Source: Herpetosiphon llansteffanensis (GTDB lineage: Bacteria; Chloroflexota; Chloroflexia; Chloroflexales; Herpetosiphonaceae). Taken from it: DNA of 64,000 nt. The translations under genes and the position numbers were made by a program. Of the stretch, positions 1 to 9,309 are shown one piece after another. The notes beneath the pieces were generated by a model. The model did not search any database. It saw nothing but the letters and a program-made list of their open reading frames with translations, and was not told the origin of the DNA. The first letter of the stretch is position 1; each line of letters starts with the position of its first letter. The stretch spans positions 62,001-126,000 of the forward strand of contig NZ_PUBZ01000054.1 in assembly GCF_003205875.1 (NCBI RefSeq). Reading direction: 5' to 3'.

Positions 1-1755
1 AGTCAACAGAAACTCCTTCTTTAGAGCACGAACAATACGAAACCCAAGATTAGGTAATTGACGATTAGCAATGTTTGATTCTAATGATAAATCCTGAGCT
101 TTTACAGTATCTGCAATAGATAATTTATTGTCCTGAGATTCATGAACTACTTTAGCAAAAGACTGATGCGTATCCCGTATTTGCTGCAATGACTCACGAA
201 ATGAACCTCCTGCCGTGTAGAAGGATAAAACATCAGCATTTTCAGAATTTGTTGAAGTCCACTCCCAAACATTTCCAAAGATATCAAAGACTTCTACATT
301 TTCGTGAAGCCCAGAAAAACAATTTATACAATATGGATAATCAAATAATGTTGATATATCTTTGAGTTGCATTAATTTTGATGGATCATTAATATCTGGA
401 TACTCATGATCCATCATATTGATCCATTCTTCTAGACTTAGTAAGCGAATTTCTTCAGTTGAATCGAGCCAACCTTGCTCATTTCCTTTATTACTTAACC
501 AGTTACAATATGCTTCAGCTTCGTAGTAAGAAATTCCTACAACAGGCTGTAGATCATGATTATAGCCGTAGTGAAACCAATACTTTGGATAATTCCACAA
601 TCCAATACTACCTCTCTCAAATAAAGCTTTATCTTCAAAACGAACTTGTTGCTCCTTTAAGAATACTTTCCCTTTTTCTGACCAAAATTGCAGTTTATTA
701 TATGCATTATCATCAATAAAGCGCTTGAAATCGGCATTTGATATTAAGTATCTTGAAATAGAAATATTATTTGTATTAAATAAATAATTATCAATTTGTT
801 CTTTCTTCAATTTAATCTCATTAATAAAATATATTGGAAAAATTTTAATATAATTATCGCTAAATAAAAAATCATCTTTCATAAAGTTACTATATTCAAC
901 CATCAATGAATAATTTCTTGCTAAAAATGAACTTTCATCAGATATATTCTTTATATTAATAAAAATATTATTCTTTATAATAATTTCATATATATCTTTA
1001 TTAATTAACATCCTTGATTCTATTGACTCACTATACAGTAATTTATATAAATAATTATTATCTTTCGATTTGTATATAATATATTCAATAAATATCTTAT
1101 TTAAATAGTAAACATCATTTATTTCTTTAATAAAATTAAGTTCTTCTGCCAATTTCAGCAACTTATTTACTTCTTTTTTAATAATTTTCGCTTTTCTATT
1201 AACTATATCTACAATATTGCCTTCGGTATATTCGTAAACTACTTTCTCAGAATCAAAATATAACAAATTAACAAATTCAATAATCTTATCTATAATTTCT
1301 TTTTTAATAAATCTATCTATATCTATATTCTCAAATAGTACACTATAATCATCACTTATAATCTTAATATCATTTCTACAGTGTATTAAATTATCAATAA
1401 CTAAATCATAACATTCATAATATTTTCTATTATTAGTTCTTATAGAATCATAGTAATAAGCAATATTAATATCCAATTTATTTAGCATTAATAAATATTC
1501 ACTACTTATTTCAATAAAATATATCTCTGAATTTACATCAATTTCATCTATCTTATTAATTTTAAATGAATATAATTGCGATTTTGTTTTATTAATTTCA
1601 TCAATTTCGTTGATAATTGAATTATTTAGTTGTATATCTATATTTATTCCAAGTTTACTTCTTTGAAGTTCATACACACGAAGATTATTTTCATGAACCC
1701 GCAATCTATCCTTAAGATTCTGTATTTCTTGTTGAGTCATATCCATATTAGCCAT
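1..1755 (-). CDS. Coiled-coil / FGE-sulfatase-fold protein, partial (C-terminus beyond window)
   Basis: The frame is open from an ATG at 1755 to the window edge (585 codons, no stop), so the C-terminus lies outside. An AGAGGA ribosome-binding site stands about 10 bases upstream. The first ~60 residues are charged and heptad-like, suggesting a coiled coil; the Ile/Asn/Lys-rich middle is not recognised. From about residue 335 it has the signature of the formylglycine-generating-enzyme (SUMF1) fold: FKRFID, VVGISYYEAEAYCNWL, LLSLEEW, GNVWEWTS, AGGSF and GFRIVRA near residue 572. In this family the fold either oxidises a protein Cys/Ser or serves as a binding module; which applies here is unknown. 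The gene is strikingly A+T-rich compared with its neighbours, which suggests transfer, and it is divergent from the type III-B operon 103 bases away. A link to the CRISPR system is only positional. Confidence 0.75.
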   Translation of the reverse strand, partial: MANMDMTQQEIQNLKDRLRVHENNLRVYELQRSKLGINIDIQLNNSIINEIDEINKTKSQLYSFKINKIDEIDVNSEIYFIEISSEYLLMLNKLDINIAYYYDSIRTNNRKYYECYDLVIDNLIHCRNDIKIISDDYSVLFENIDIDRFIKKEIIDKIIEFVNLLYFDSEKVVYEYTEGNIVDIVNRKAKIIKKEVNKLLKLAEELNFIKEINDVYYLNKIFIEYIIYKSKDNNYLYKLLYSESIESRMLINKDIYEIIIKNNIFINIKNISDESSFLARNYSLMVEYSNFMKDDFLFSDNYIKIFPIYFINEIKLKKEQIDNYLFNTNNISISRYLISNADFKRFIDDNAYNKLQFWSEKGKVFLKEQQVRFEDKALFERGSIGLWNYPKYWFHYGYNHDLQPVVGISYYEAEAYCNWLSNKGNEQGWLDSTEEIRLLSLEEWINMMDHEYPDINDPSKLMQLKDISTLFDYPYCINCFSGLHENVEVFDIFGNVWEWTSTNSENADVLSFYTAGGSFRESLQQIRDTHQSFAKVVHESQDNKLSIADTVKAQDLSLESNIANRQLPNLGFRIVRALKKEFLLT

Positions 1756-1791
1756 ACGCTAACATCCTCTAACTAAACCAAAAAACAACTC

Positions 1792-1821
1792 TTGCCTAGC
1801 ATGGGGTTGCATTGCTATAAT
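1792..1821 (+). promoter_or_regulatory. Probable sigma-70-type promoter of the cmr operon
   Basis: TTGCCT (1792-1797) and TATAAT (1816-1821) are separated by 18 bases and lie 37 bases before the cmr2 start. An AGAGGAG ribosome-binding site follows just before the ATG at 1859. No other good promoter is visible before the six overlapping cmr genes. Confidence 0.6.
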
Positions 1822-1858
1822 AGCGCAGAGTTCCCCGTTTGCCTAGAGGAGTGTTGCA

Positions 1859-3775
1859 ATGAATCGATCGCTGTTGTTGATCGCCCTAGGGCCAGTTCAA
1901 GAATTTATTGAGCAGGCACGGCGTACCCGCGATGTTTGGTTTGGTTCGTGGGTGCTCAGTCATCTTTCTAAAAAGGTCGCCCAAACCCTGCCCCGCGAAG
2001 ATTTGATCTTTCCTACCGGCAAGAGCCTTGATTCATCAGATAAACGCCTCAGCTATAGCAACCAAATTTTGGCGATTGTGCCTGATGCAAAGACAGCCAT
2101 TGCCCAAGCTCGGGCAGCGTTTGATCAAGAAATTAACAGCTTCGTCGCTCAGCTAGATGCGTTACTTAAAAAAGATCAGCAAAGCATCTACAAGCATTAT
2201 CCTGAGATAGATAAACCAGATCAAATTAAAGCCCAGCTAGTTGATTTGTTTGAATTCCAATATGCTTATGTCGAGTTTCATCTTGATCAGGAGTATGCTC
2301 AACAGCGCAAAAAGCTCTATCAACTCTATACGGCACGCAAAAATACCCGTAATTTTAGTTCAATCACTTGGGAGCAGACGCTGCCTAGACATGAACGTGA
2401 GCTAGAGTTCCCGCGCAATCAACGAAAACCAACCATACGATCAAATAAATCATCGCTTGATGGTTGGCGTACATTTGTAACCAATGGTGAGAAATCGGGC
2501 GAAAATCTCTCAGCTGTCGATTTGCTCAAACGCGAATTAAAACCACATGATATTGATACGACCTATCCCGAAGGGCTTGATGATTTTCCCAGCACGTCGC
2601 ACATGGCTTCGCTAGCATTTGCCGAACATATCAATCAAAGCCCTTTGGCTCGTGAAGGTTGGGATCGCTATATCCGTAATCTCCGTAAAAATAATTATCC
2701 TTTCAGTGAATATTTACCCAAAGGCGAGCGATTTAAGAAAATTGCGCTCTTCCCTAATACTGAAGAACATGAACGTTTATTTGATGGTTCTATTATTTTT
2801 GAATCGCGATTGGGTGAAGATTTAAATAATACTGAAGAGAATAAACAATTACTTAAAGTTTTCAGGAGTTATCTTAGCGAATTTATTGCGGCTTATGCTA
2901 AAGATAAAACTCCACCTAGCCCTTATTATGCGATTATTGCCGCCGATGGCGATAAAATGGGCGATTTAATCGATTCAATTACCGATGTACAAATACATCG
3001 CGATTTATCCAAGGCCGTTACATCTTTTGCCCAAGCAGCAGCTCAGATTTTAGAAGAAAAATATCAAGCGGCGGTTATTTATGCTGGTGGCGATGATGTG
3101 CTCGCTTTATTGCCATTACATACGCTTTTGGAAGCTACCAAAAAAATCAGTGATCTTTTTGTCGAATATATGAAACCCCTAGCAGAGCAACAGGGTGTTA
3201 GTACACCAACGCTCTCGGTTGGCGTGGCAATTGTGCATCACCTTGAAGCCTTGCAAGATTCGCTGCAATTGGCCCGTAAAGCTGAGAAAATTGCCAAAAA
3301 GCCGCGTAATGCTTTGGTAATTATTCTGAGCAAACGGAATGGCTCCGATAAAACTATTGTTGGCAAATGGAGTACTTCGTTTCATAAAAACTTAACAGCG
3401 CTGGTTGATGCTCATGCTCAGCATATAATTCCTGATGGCTTTATTTTTGAGCTGGATGAATTACTTAAACGATTTGATTTTAATCTCATCAACGATCCAG
3501 CAGAACGGCAACAAACATTAACTATTATCGAAAGCGAGACTAAGCGAATTTTAAAACGCAAACAAACCCAGCACGCTGGTCAAGCTCTATTTTTGACCGA
3601 TGAAATTGTGACTCAACTTCACAATATTATCGCGTATTGTGCTGCGCACACATCTAATACAGCAAAGCCAGATCAATATTTGCGTGATTTTATTGCCATG
3701 AATTTGGTTGCCCGCGAGCTTGCCACGGTTCAAGCCTTATTTGAAGCGGCGCAGAGCCAAGGAGTACCCCAATAA
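1859..3775 (+). CDS. cmr2: Type III-B CRISPR protein Cmr2 (Cas10), HD-less
   Basis: Large subunit of the Cmr RNA-guided effector complex. In active members its palm domain makes cyclic oligoadenylates when target RNA is bound. The 638-residue protein opens directly with the Cmr2 N-terminal signature (LGPVQEFIEQARRTRDVW, then GSWVLS), so the N-terminal HD nuclease domain of longer Cas10 proteins (usually 850-1000 residues) is absent. The first palm has DGDKMG near residues 363-368 and the second has the cyclase motif GGDD at 410-413, followed by a helical C-terminal part. First gene of a tightly coupled operon: its TAA overlaps the cmr3 start. DNA cleavage by HD is not expected; cyclic oligoadenylate signalling is still plausible, although no CARF effector is seen nearby. 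Confidence 0.95.
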   Translation: MNRSLLLIALGPVQEFIEQARRTRDVWFGSWVLSHLSKKVAQTLPREDLIFPTGKSLDSSDKRLSYSNQILAIVPDAKTAIAQARAAFDQEINSFVAQLDALLKKDQQSIYKHYPEIDKPDQIKAQLVDLFEFQYAYVEFHLDQEYAQQRKKLYQLYTARKNTRNFSSITWEQTLPRHERELEFPRNQRKPTIRSNKSSLDGWRTFVTNGEKSGENLSAVDLLKRELKPHDIDTTYPEGLDDFPSTSHMASLAFAEHINQSPLAREGWDRYIRNLRKNNYPFSEYLPKGERFKKIALFPNTEEHERLFDGSIIFESRLGEDLNNTEENKQLLKVFRSYLSEFIAAYAKDKTPPSPYYAIIAADGDKMGDLIDSITDVQIHRDLSKAVTSFAQAAAQILEEKYQAAVIYAGGDDVLALLPLHTLLEATKKISDLFVEYMKPLAEQQGVSTPTLSVGVAIVHHLEALQDSLQLARKAEKIAKKPRNALVIILSKRNGSDKTIVGKWSTSFHKNLTALVDAHAQHIIPDGFIFELDELLKRFDFNLINDPAERQQTLTIIESETKRILKRKQTQHAGQALFLTDEIVTQLHNIIAYCAAHTSNTAKPDQYLRDFIAMNLVARELATVQALFEAAQSQGVPQ

Positions 3776-4965
3776 TGCCACTTGATCTCTGGCTGATTCA
3801 GCCAATTAACTCGCTCGTTGTTGCCGATGGTCGGCCATTTGAAAATCAACCAGGTTCGCGGGCGAAAAGTCTCAACTTCCCGCCGCCTTCGGTCACCGTT
3901 GGCGGGTTTCGAGCGCGGGCGGGGGTCAAGGCAAATTTTGATTTTTCAGCCAAACTAAGCGATCTCCAATATGCCAATCTCATGGCGATGCAGGTACGCG
4001 GGCCAATCTTGCTCAAAGAATCGCTTGATCTGTTGATTCCATTTGTTGCAGCGCCTGCTGATGCCTTAATTCGCCAAGATGGGGCAGATGTTACCTGCTA
4101 TCGTTTACAACCGCTTGATCCAAGCCTTTTTCCAAGCAATCAGACCGATCTTGGCAATCCACAAAATCCTGATCAGCCGAGCTTTGCTTTGGTGGGGAGC
4201 AAGCAGGAGACCAAAGGCAAAGCTCCGGCCAATTTGCCACGCTTTTGGAATTGGGATGGCATGTTCTTGCCATGGTTAATGAATCCACTTACAGGTCCAA
4301 TTGACCTCCAACAGAAACAAATTGATGGTCAAATACTCGATTTAGTCCGCGATACCCGTACCCATGTGGCGATCAAAGCCAGCACCCAAATTGCTGAGGA
4401 TGGGCGCTTATTCCAGACCCAAGGCTTGAATTTTCATACCCTTGAGGCGAGTTACAGCTTAGGGCTTTGGGGCGAAAATCCAATCGAAACCGCAATTGCC
4501 AGCCTTGGAGCCGAGCGGCGCTTGGTAAAGTGGCAACAGCCAACAACCCCAATCTCGCCGTATTTTACAAGCATCCATCCAGCTATTTTAGATGCTATTA
4601 AGCAAGCTAAACGCTGTCGGATTGTGCTGTTAACGCCAGCAATTTGGGATAACGGCTTTTACCCAAGTAGCTTGGCTAGCTTTGGCTTGCCAATCGAGAT
4701 TGCAGTTAAAGCTATCGTCAACCCTCGCCCAGAATATGTTTCTGGCTGGGATTTGAGAGAAAAGAAACCAAAAGCAACCCGCCGCCTCGCGCCCGCTGGA
4801 ACTGTGCTGTTTGTTGAACTTGCTGGTAGCGAGGATGCGATTGAGCAATGGGCCAGCCAATTCTGGTTTAGCAATAGTAGTAGCGACGACCAAGCTAACA
4901 ACGATGGCTTTGGCTTAGCCGTGTTGGGGACGTGGAACGATGGCTATTTACAGGAGCTAGCATAA
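3775..4965 (+). CDS. cmr3: Type III-B CRISPR protein Cmr3
   Basis: Cmr3 is a double-ferredoxin-fold (RAMP, Cas5-type) subunit that caps the complex beside Cmr2 and holds the 5' handle of the crRNA. The 396-residue product has the family start LWLIQPINSLVVADGRPF followed by the glycine-rich segment VTVGGFRARAG, and a C-terminal region ending in GFGLAVLGTW typical of Cmr3. It starts at the ATG that overlaps the cmr2 stop (TAATG) and its own TAA overlaps the cmr1 ATG at 4965. Length is normal for the family. Confidence 0.92.
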   Translation: MPLDLWLIQPINSLVVADGRPFENQPGSRAKSLNFPPPSVTVGGFRARAGVKANFDFSAKLSDLQYANLMAMQVRGPILLKESLDLLIPFVAAPADALIRQDGADVTCYRLQPLDPSLFPSNQTDLGNPQNPDQPSFALVGSKQETKGKAPANLPRFWNWDGMFLPWLMNPLTGPIDLQQKQIDGQILDLVRDTRTHVAIKASTQIAEDGRLFQTQGLNFHTLEASYSLGLWGENPIETAIASLGAERRLVKWQQPTTPISPYFTSIHPAILDAIKQAKRCRIVLLTPAIWDNGFYPSSLASFGLPIEIAVKAIVNPRPEYVSGWDLREKKPKATRRLAPAGTVLFVELAGSEDAIEQWASQFWFSNSSSDDQANNDGFGLAVLGTWNDGYLQELA

Positions 4966-6254
4966 TGTTTAATCGTAAACCAGCAGCAGGCCCACCCAAC
5001 ATTGGCAACTCAAAGCTTGAAACGCTTGAGCGCAGCTACCGTTTAATTACGCCCTTGATGGGAGGCGGAGTTAAGGCTGGCGAGAACGATCCGAGTTTGC
5101 TCATTCGCCCCAGCAGCATTCGCGGCCAATTGCGTTTTTGGTGGCGGGCCTGTTTTGGTGGGAGTAATACACAAGCTGATAGTCAGCGCCTGCTAGAAGA
5201 TATGTTTGAGCGCGAAGCAGCAATTTTTGGCCAAGCTGCCAATAGTCAATCGAGTGGGGCTTCAGCAGTGCAGGTTGAGGTGCAGGTAACCAATATCGGC
5301 AGCCAATTTCGCGCAACAACCAATCGTGGCCAAGAAGTACGAGTTTCGGCCATGAACTCGCCATATGGCTATGCAGCATTTCCATTGCAAGATAAACCAA
5401 ATGCGACAGTACGTGAGGGTATCGAATTTCAATTAACCCTACGCTTTGCAGATCCTGAACTCCGCGCTACCTTAGAAACAGTGTTGTGGGCTTGGCAAAC
5501 TTTTGGCGGCATTGGCGCACGCACACGGCGCGGCTTTGGGGTCTTGCAAGCGCTCGATAAAACCGAAGATCGCTTTGCGTTTCGTAATCGAACTGAGCTA
5601 CAAAACCAGATCAACCGTATTATCGGCGACCGCATCCATTGGCCCAACGATGTGCCGCATCTCGCGCCAAATATGCAACTACGTTTAATCAGACCAAAGC
5701 CGAATCAGACGGCCTTAGATATTTGGGCCGATTTGCTCAAGCGCTATAAAGACTTCCGCCAACAGCGCAATGAGGGCAATCAAAACCGCCCAGGTCGTAG
5801 CCGTTGGCCCGAGCCAGATGCCCTGCGACGGCTAACGCGCCAATACTCGCGCCTGCATGAACGGCCAATCAGCGAACTTGATGCCTTTCCACGTGGCGAA
5901 TTTGGCTTGCCAATTATCTTCCATTTTAAAGATAGTGATGATCCAGCAGACTCAGAACTGCGGCTGCAAGCAAACCCAACAGCGAGCCAACAGAAAGGCG
6001 ATCGCTTTGCTAGCCCAATGCTGCTCAAACCAGTTGCCTCCAATGGTCAGCTTTTTGGCTTGGTAGCAGTGCTTGAGGGCAGTAGCCTTGATGGACGGCA
6101 GGCCATTATCAAACAGCGCCGCATCAATACTGCACCAGTGAATATTCGGCTAGAAGCCAACCAAATTGGCACCATCGTAGATAAAAATCGTCGTCCTTTG
6201 CTAAACAACCAAAGTGTTATTACCAGCTTTCTTGCAACGATAGAGGAACAATAA
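4965..6254 (+). CDS. cmr1: Type III-B CRISPR protein Cmr1
   Basis: Cmr1 is the RAMP subunit at the head of the type III-B filament, near the 3' end of the guide, and helps select target RNA. The 429-residue product carries the Cmr1 signatures ITPLMGGGVK, RPSSIRGQLRFWWRA and GGIGARTRRGFGVL. The frame stays open 33 bases upstream to 4932, but the ATG at 4965 overlaps the cmr3 stop as TAATG and follows an AGGAG, so I take it as the start. Its stop overlaps the cmr4 ATG at 6254. Confidence 0.93.
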   Translation: MFNRKPAAGPPNIGNSKLETLERSYRLITPLMGGGVKAGENDPSLLIRPSSIRGQLRFWWRACFGGSNTQADSQRLLEDMFEREAAIFGQAANSQSSGASAVQVEVQVTNIGSQFRATTNRGQEVRVSAMNSPYGYAAFPLQDKPNATVREGIEFQLTLRFADPELRATLETVLWAWQTFGGIGARTRRGFGVLQALDKTEDRFAFRNRTELQNQINRIIGDRIHWPNDVPHLAPNMQLRLIRPKPNQTALDIWADLLKRYKDFRQQRNEGNQNRPGRSRWPEPDALRRLTRQYSRLHERPISELDAFPRGEFGLPIIFHFKDSDDPADSELRLQANPTASQQKGDRFASPMLLKPVASNGQLFGLVAVLEGSSLDGRQAIIKQRRINTAPVNIRLEANQIGTIVDKNRRPLLNNQSVITSFLATIEEQ

Positions 6255-7156
6255 TGCAAACTCACCTCATTTTTGTGCATGCACTTTCGCCAATTCACGC
6301 TGGCACTGGCCAAAGCGTCGATGTGATTGATATGCCGATTGCGCGCGAAAAAGCCACTAACCTGCCTTATATTCCTGGCTCATCGGTCAAAGGTGTTATT
6401 CGCGATGTTTATGCCGACCTAGAAAAGCGCAAGAGCGTTTTTGGGACAGAAGAACAAGCTGGCGATGCGATTTTTGCTGATCAACGCCTGTTGTTGCTGC
6501 CAATTCGCAGCTTATATGGCACATTTGCTTGGGTAACCTCGCCCTATGTGCTCAACCGCTTTGCGCGCGAAGCCAAGACCTGCTTTGACGATTCCAACCC
6601 AATCCCAACAATTAGCTCAGCTGCTACGACCAGAAAAGATTCTAGTGACCCAAAAAAGGGTCATGCTATTGCATTAGTGACCAAACAAAGTGTCTTGAGC
6701 GCAAACGACACTGTGTATTTAGAGGATTTGGATATTCCGGCTAGCGCTAATCCTGATGGCAATGCTGCTGATGCATGGGCACAATGGTTAGGAGCAACCA
6801 TTTTCAAGCACGATGACCCATGGCAAACGATTTTGCAAGAGCGCTTGTGTATTGTGCACGATGAAATTTTCAACTTCTTAGTAACGACAGCCACCGAAAT
6901 TACTGCCCGCATTCGGCTTGATGACAATACCAAGGTCGTAGAAAAAGGTGGCTTATGGTACGAAGAAGCCTTGCCTGCTGAAACAATCTTAGCTGGAATT
7001 GTGGCGATCAACGATCAAAAGGGCAACAAAAATACCGCTGCTGTTGATGCAGCGCTGGAGCAAGTTGCCCAACAAAACCTGATTCAATTTGGTGGCAATG
7101 CCACAGTGGGGCGCGGGCTATGCCGTCTAGCGTTGGTCAAAGGAGATCGAAAATGA
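6254..7156 (+). CDS. cmr4: Type III-B CRISPR protein Cmr4 (target-RNA-cutting backbone subunit)
   Basis: Cmr4 (Cas7-type) forms the repeated backbone along the crRNA and cuts target RNA every 6 bases. The 300-residue product has HALSPIHAGTG, then D23 and D26 in VDVIDMPIARE, then the glycine-rich loop YIPGSSVKGVIRD; D26 matches the catalytic Asp position described for Cmr4, so cleavage activity is expected. A C-terminal GGNATVGRGLCRL segment is also family-typical. The start overlaps the cmr1 stop and the TGA overlaps the cmr5 ATG. Confidence 0.95.
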   Translation: MQTHLIFVHALSPIHAGTGQSVDVIDMPIAREKATNLPYIPGSSVKGVIRDVYADLEKRKSVFGTEEQAGDAIFADQRLLLLPIRSLYGTFAWVTSPYVLNRFAREAKTCFDDSNPIPTISSAATTRKDSSDPKKGHAIALVTKQSVLSANDTVYLEDLDIPASANPDGNAADAWAQWLGATIFKHDDPWQTILQERLCIVHDEIFNFLVTTATEITARIRLDDNTKVVEKGGLWYEEALPAETILAGIVAINDQKGNKNTAAVDAALEQVAQQNLIQFGGNATVGRGLCRLALVKGDRK

Positions 7157-7557
7157 GCTTCTTAGAACGCCAAACCCTTGAGCAACGCTATGCCACCAAG
7201 GTTTTTGAAAAAGCCAATACCTATAGCGATAAATCAAAAGATGTACGCACCCGCTATGGAAATTTAGCCTTCAGCTTGCCGATTATGATTCGCAGCGCTG
7301 GGCTGGTTCAAGCACTGCATTTTGCCAGCACCCGCAAAAAAGCTGAACAAAAAGCATTTTTAACTGATCTCGCCCTCGTGTTAGGGTTTGATAATACCCA
7401 ACATTTGCTTGATACAAACCGAAATGCCTCAATTACTGAATACATGCAACTGACGCGCAAAACCTTGGCCGTGCTAGTGTGGTTCAAGCGGTTTGCCCAA
7501 TCGATCCTCGATCTTGAGGCCAGCGAGGCAACAGAGTTAGATAACGGGGGAGAATAA
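7153..7557 (+). CDS. cmr5: Type III-B CRISPR protein Cmr5 (small subunit)
   Basis: Cmr5 is the all-helical small subunit that forms the second filament lining the target-RNA groove. The 134-residue product fits the family in length, helical composition and operon position (between cmr4 and cmr6), with the family-like start LEQRYATKVFEKA. The frame opens earlier at 7120, but the ATG at 7153 follows an AAAGGAGAT ribosome-binding site and overlaps the cmr4 stop (ATGA), so it is preferred. Confidence 0.88.
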   Translation: MSFLERQTLEQRYATKVFEKANTYSDKSKDVRTRYGNLAFSLPIMIRSAGLVQALHFASTRKKAEQKAFLTDLALVLGFDNTQHLLDTNRNASITEYMQLTRKTLAVLVWFKRFAQSILDLEASEATELDNGGE

Positions 7558-8561
7558 TGCGCCGACAAGCATTAGCCACCATTAAACCAGCCCCAACCAC
7601 CCATTCAGGGTTATGGCTTGATCGATTTCTGCAAGACGAAGGTGGAAATGAGGATGCCAAAACCAAAGCTAAGGCTAGCTTGGTTGAGCAAGTGGCAGGT
7701 CTGCAAGTTCCAGCGCTCTATACGCATTTTTACAATCGCTGGGCAATAAGCCTTAAACAAGCTGCGGCAACATGCCGCACCGCCACGGTACAAGGGCGCA
7801 TGATTGTAGGCTTGGGCAATACCAGCCCAATCGAAACCTCAATCTGTTTGCATCACACCTATGGCGTACCCTATATTCCAGGCAGCGCAATCAAGGGCCT
7901 CGTCGCGACCTATGCGCGCCAGCAGCTTGGCGACGATTGGGCCAAAGGCTCAGAAACCAAAGCCGAAACTCCATTAAACGCCTACCAAACCATGTTTGGG
8001 CATCCTGAAAGTGCTGGCTATCTGACGTTTTTTGATGCCTTGTATATTCCCAATAGCAGTCAGCCCTTGGCAATCGATCTGATGACTCCGCATCATATGA
8101 ATTATCAACAGGGCAATTCGCTTCAAGCGCCTACAGACTTTGATTCGCCGAATCCGGTGGCATTTTTGAGCGCAACCGGCAGCTATTTGTTTGCAATTGG
8201 CGGGGCTGAAGCGTGGGTAAACGCAGCGTTTGCAATTCTCGACAAAGCCTTGATTGAGTATGGCATTGGCGCTAAAACCTCCAGTGGCTATGGCCGTATG
8301 AAGCTAGAGCCACCACCACGCGATACCAACCAAGATGCCTTAGAGCAATTTTTGGCTGATTTCAATCGGTTGAGGCCTAATCAATTTGCTAGCCAAATTG
8401 GCCGCTATATCCAACAGTGGAGAGAACTCGGAGGTATTAAGCAAAAACGTGAGGCTGCCGAAACCATCATTAAAATGGCACGGGTTGTTATGCGTGAAAA
8501 AGATTTACTCACCAAGCCATGGTTTAGCGAATTAATCACATTTATTGAGCAACATTCATAA
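7557..8561 (+). CDS. cmr6: Type III-B CRISPR protein Cmr6
   Basis: Cmr6 is the terminal Cas7-type RAMP subunit that ends the backbone near the 3' part of the crRNA. The 334-residue product has the RAMP loops YIPGSAIKGLVATYARQQ and GIGAKTSSGYGRM. It starts at the ATG overlapping the cmr5 TAA and is the last gene of the operon; a strong hairpin terminator follows directly. Confidence 0.93.
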   Translation: MRRQALATIKPAPTTHSGLWLDRFLQDEGGNEDAKTKAKASLVEQVAGLQVPALYTHFYNRWAISLKQAAATCRTATVQGRMIVGLGNTSPIETSICLHHTYGVPYIPGSAIKGLVATYARQQLGDDWAKGSETKAETPLNAYQTMFGHPESAGYLTFFDALYIPNSSQPLAIDLMTPHHMNYQQGNSLQAPTDFDSPNPVAFLSATGSYLFAIGGAEAWVNAAFAILDKALIEYGIGAKTSSGYGRMKLEPPPRDTNQDALEQFLADFNRLRPNQFASQIGRYIQQWRELGGIKQKREAAETIIKMARVVMREKDLLTKPWFSELITFIEQHS

Positions 8562-8567
8562 GCATTC

Positions 8568-8606
8568 ATGGGGCCACAGGGTAATAGCATGTGGCCCCAT
8601 CTTTTA
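8568..8606 (+). terminator. Rho-independent terminator of the cmr operon
   Basis: Perfect 11-bp arms (ATGGGGCCACA at 8568-8578 and its complement at 8590-8600) enclose an 11-base loop, followed by CTTTTAG. The reverse direction has no U-run, so it ends cmr transcription rather than the leftward gene at 8615. Confidence 0.85.
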
Positions 8607-8614
8607 GAACACTA

Positions 8615-9172
8615 TTAACCAGCCTCAGTTGCCAAATGGGTTGGCAAGCCATCGATACTGGCCATATTTTTCTCGGCCCGATAATCGACTAAGCCTTGCT
8701 CGCCTTTGGCTTCGGCCCAGCGCAAGGCTGTATCGCGTTGACCAACCAAATCCATTAAGGGCACGCCAAAACCACACGATGTTTGCACACGCTCGACCTC
8801 AACCACGACAATTTGGCGAATGCCTGGGTAAATGGGAAACTGTGCAAGTTCAGTTTCCCATTCAGCCATCATCGGCAGAATGACCCGCCCTCGGCCATAT
8901 AAGCGCAGAATGCGCGGCGCGCCAGTAAAAGCGCAAAACATCAAGGTAATGCGGCCATTTTCTAAGACATGGGCCGACGTTTCATTGCCACTGCCGCTTA
9001 CATCGAGGTAGGCCACCTGCTGCGGCGAACGAATCCGCAGGCAATCAAGGCCTTTGGGCGAGAGGTTGACATGGCCAGCAGCGGCAAGCGGAGCGCTGGC
9101 CACAAAAAATAAGGGTTGCTGCACAATAAATGCTTGCAATTCAGCAGTTATCTCAGGATGCAATTTTGCCAT
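8615..9172 (-). CDS. Pyridoxamine 5'-phosphate oxidase-family (FMN split-barrel) protein
   Basis: The 185-residue product has the flavin split-barrel pattern of this family: FFVASAPLAAAGHVNLSPKG, VAYLDVSGSGNETSAHVLENGRI cut by a loop, and FCAFTGAPRILRLYGRG. Members bind FMN or a related cofactor and reduce or sense small molecules; the substrate cannot be told from sequence. The frame extends to 9202, but the ATG at 9172 is preceded by GGAGG at a good distance. Monocistronic, pointing toward the cmr terminator. Confidence 0.8.
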   Translation of the reverse strand: MAKLHPEITAELQAFIVQQPLFFVASAPLAAAGHVNLSPKGLDCLRIRSPQQVAYLDVSGSGNETSAHVLENGRITLMFCAFTGAPRILRLYGRGRVILPMMAEWETELAQFPIYPGIRQIVVVEVERVQTSCGFGVPLMDLVGQRDTALRWAEAKGEQGLVDYRAEKNMASIDGLPTHLATEAG

Positions 9173-9309
9173 GTTGGCCTCCATCAACGAGCGAATCAAC
9201 AATCAGGAACATCATACGCTATCAGGCAATTGGCAGCCTCTGCTATTGGTATGGCTTATGCCCTATGATTAATCGCACGGACGAACATCTGCATTTTCAG
9301 GAGGCGCAC

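Noticed and set aside
459-719. Plus-strand frame of 86 codons near the left edge
   Set aside because: Antisense to the FGE-fold gene, whose minus frame is long, motif-bearing and open to the window edge.
8615-9172. Flavin-fold gene as part of the CRISPR locus
   Set aside because: Opposite strand, own start, and a terminator separates it from cmr6; family is housekeeping-like.
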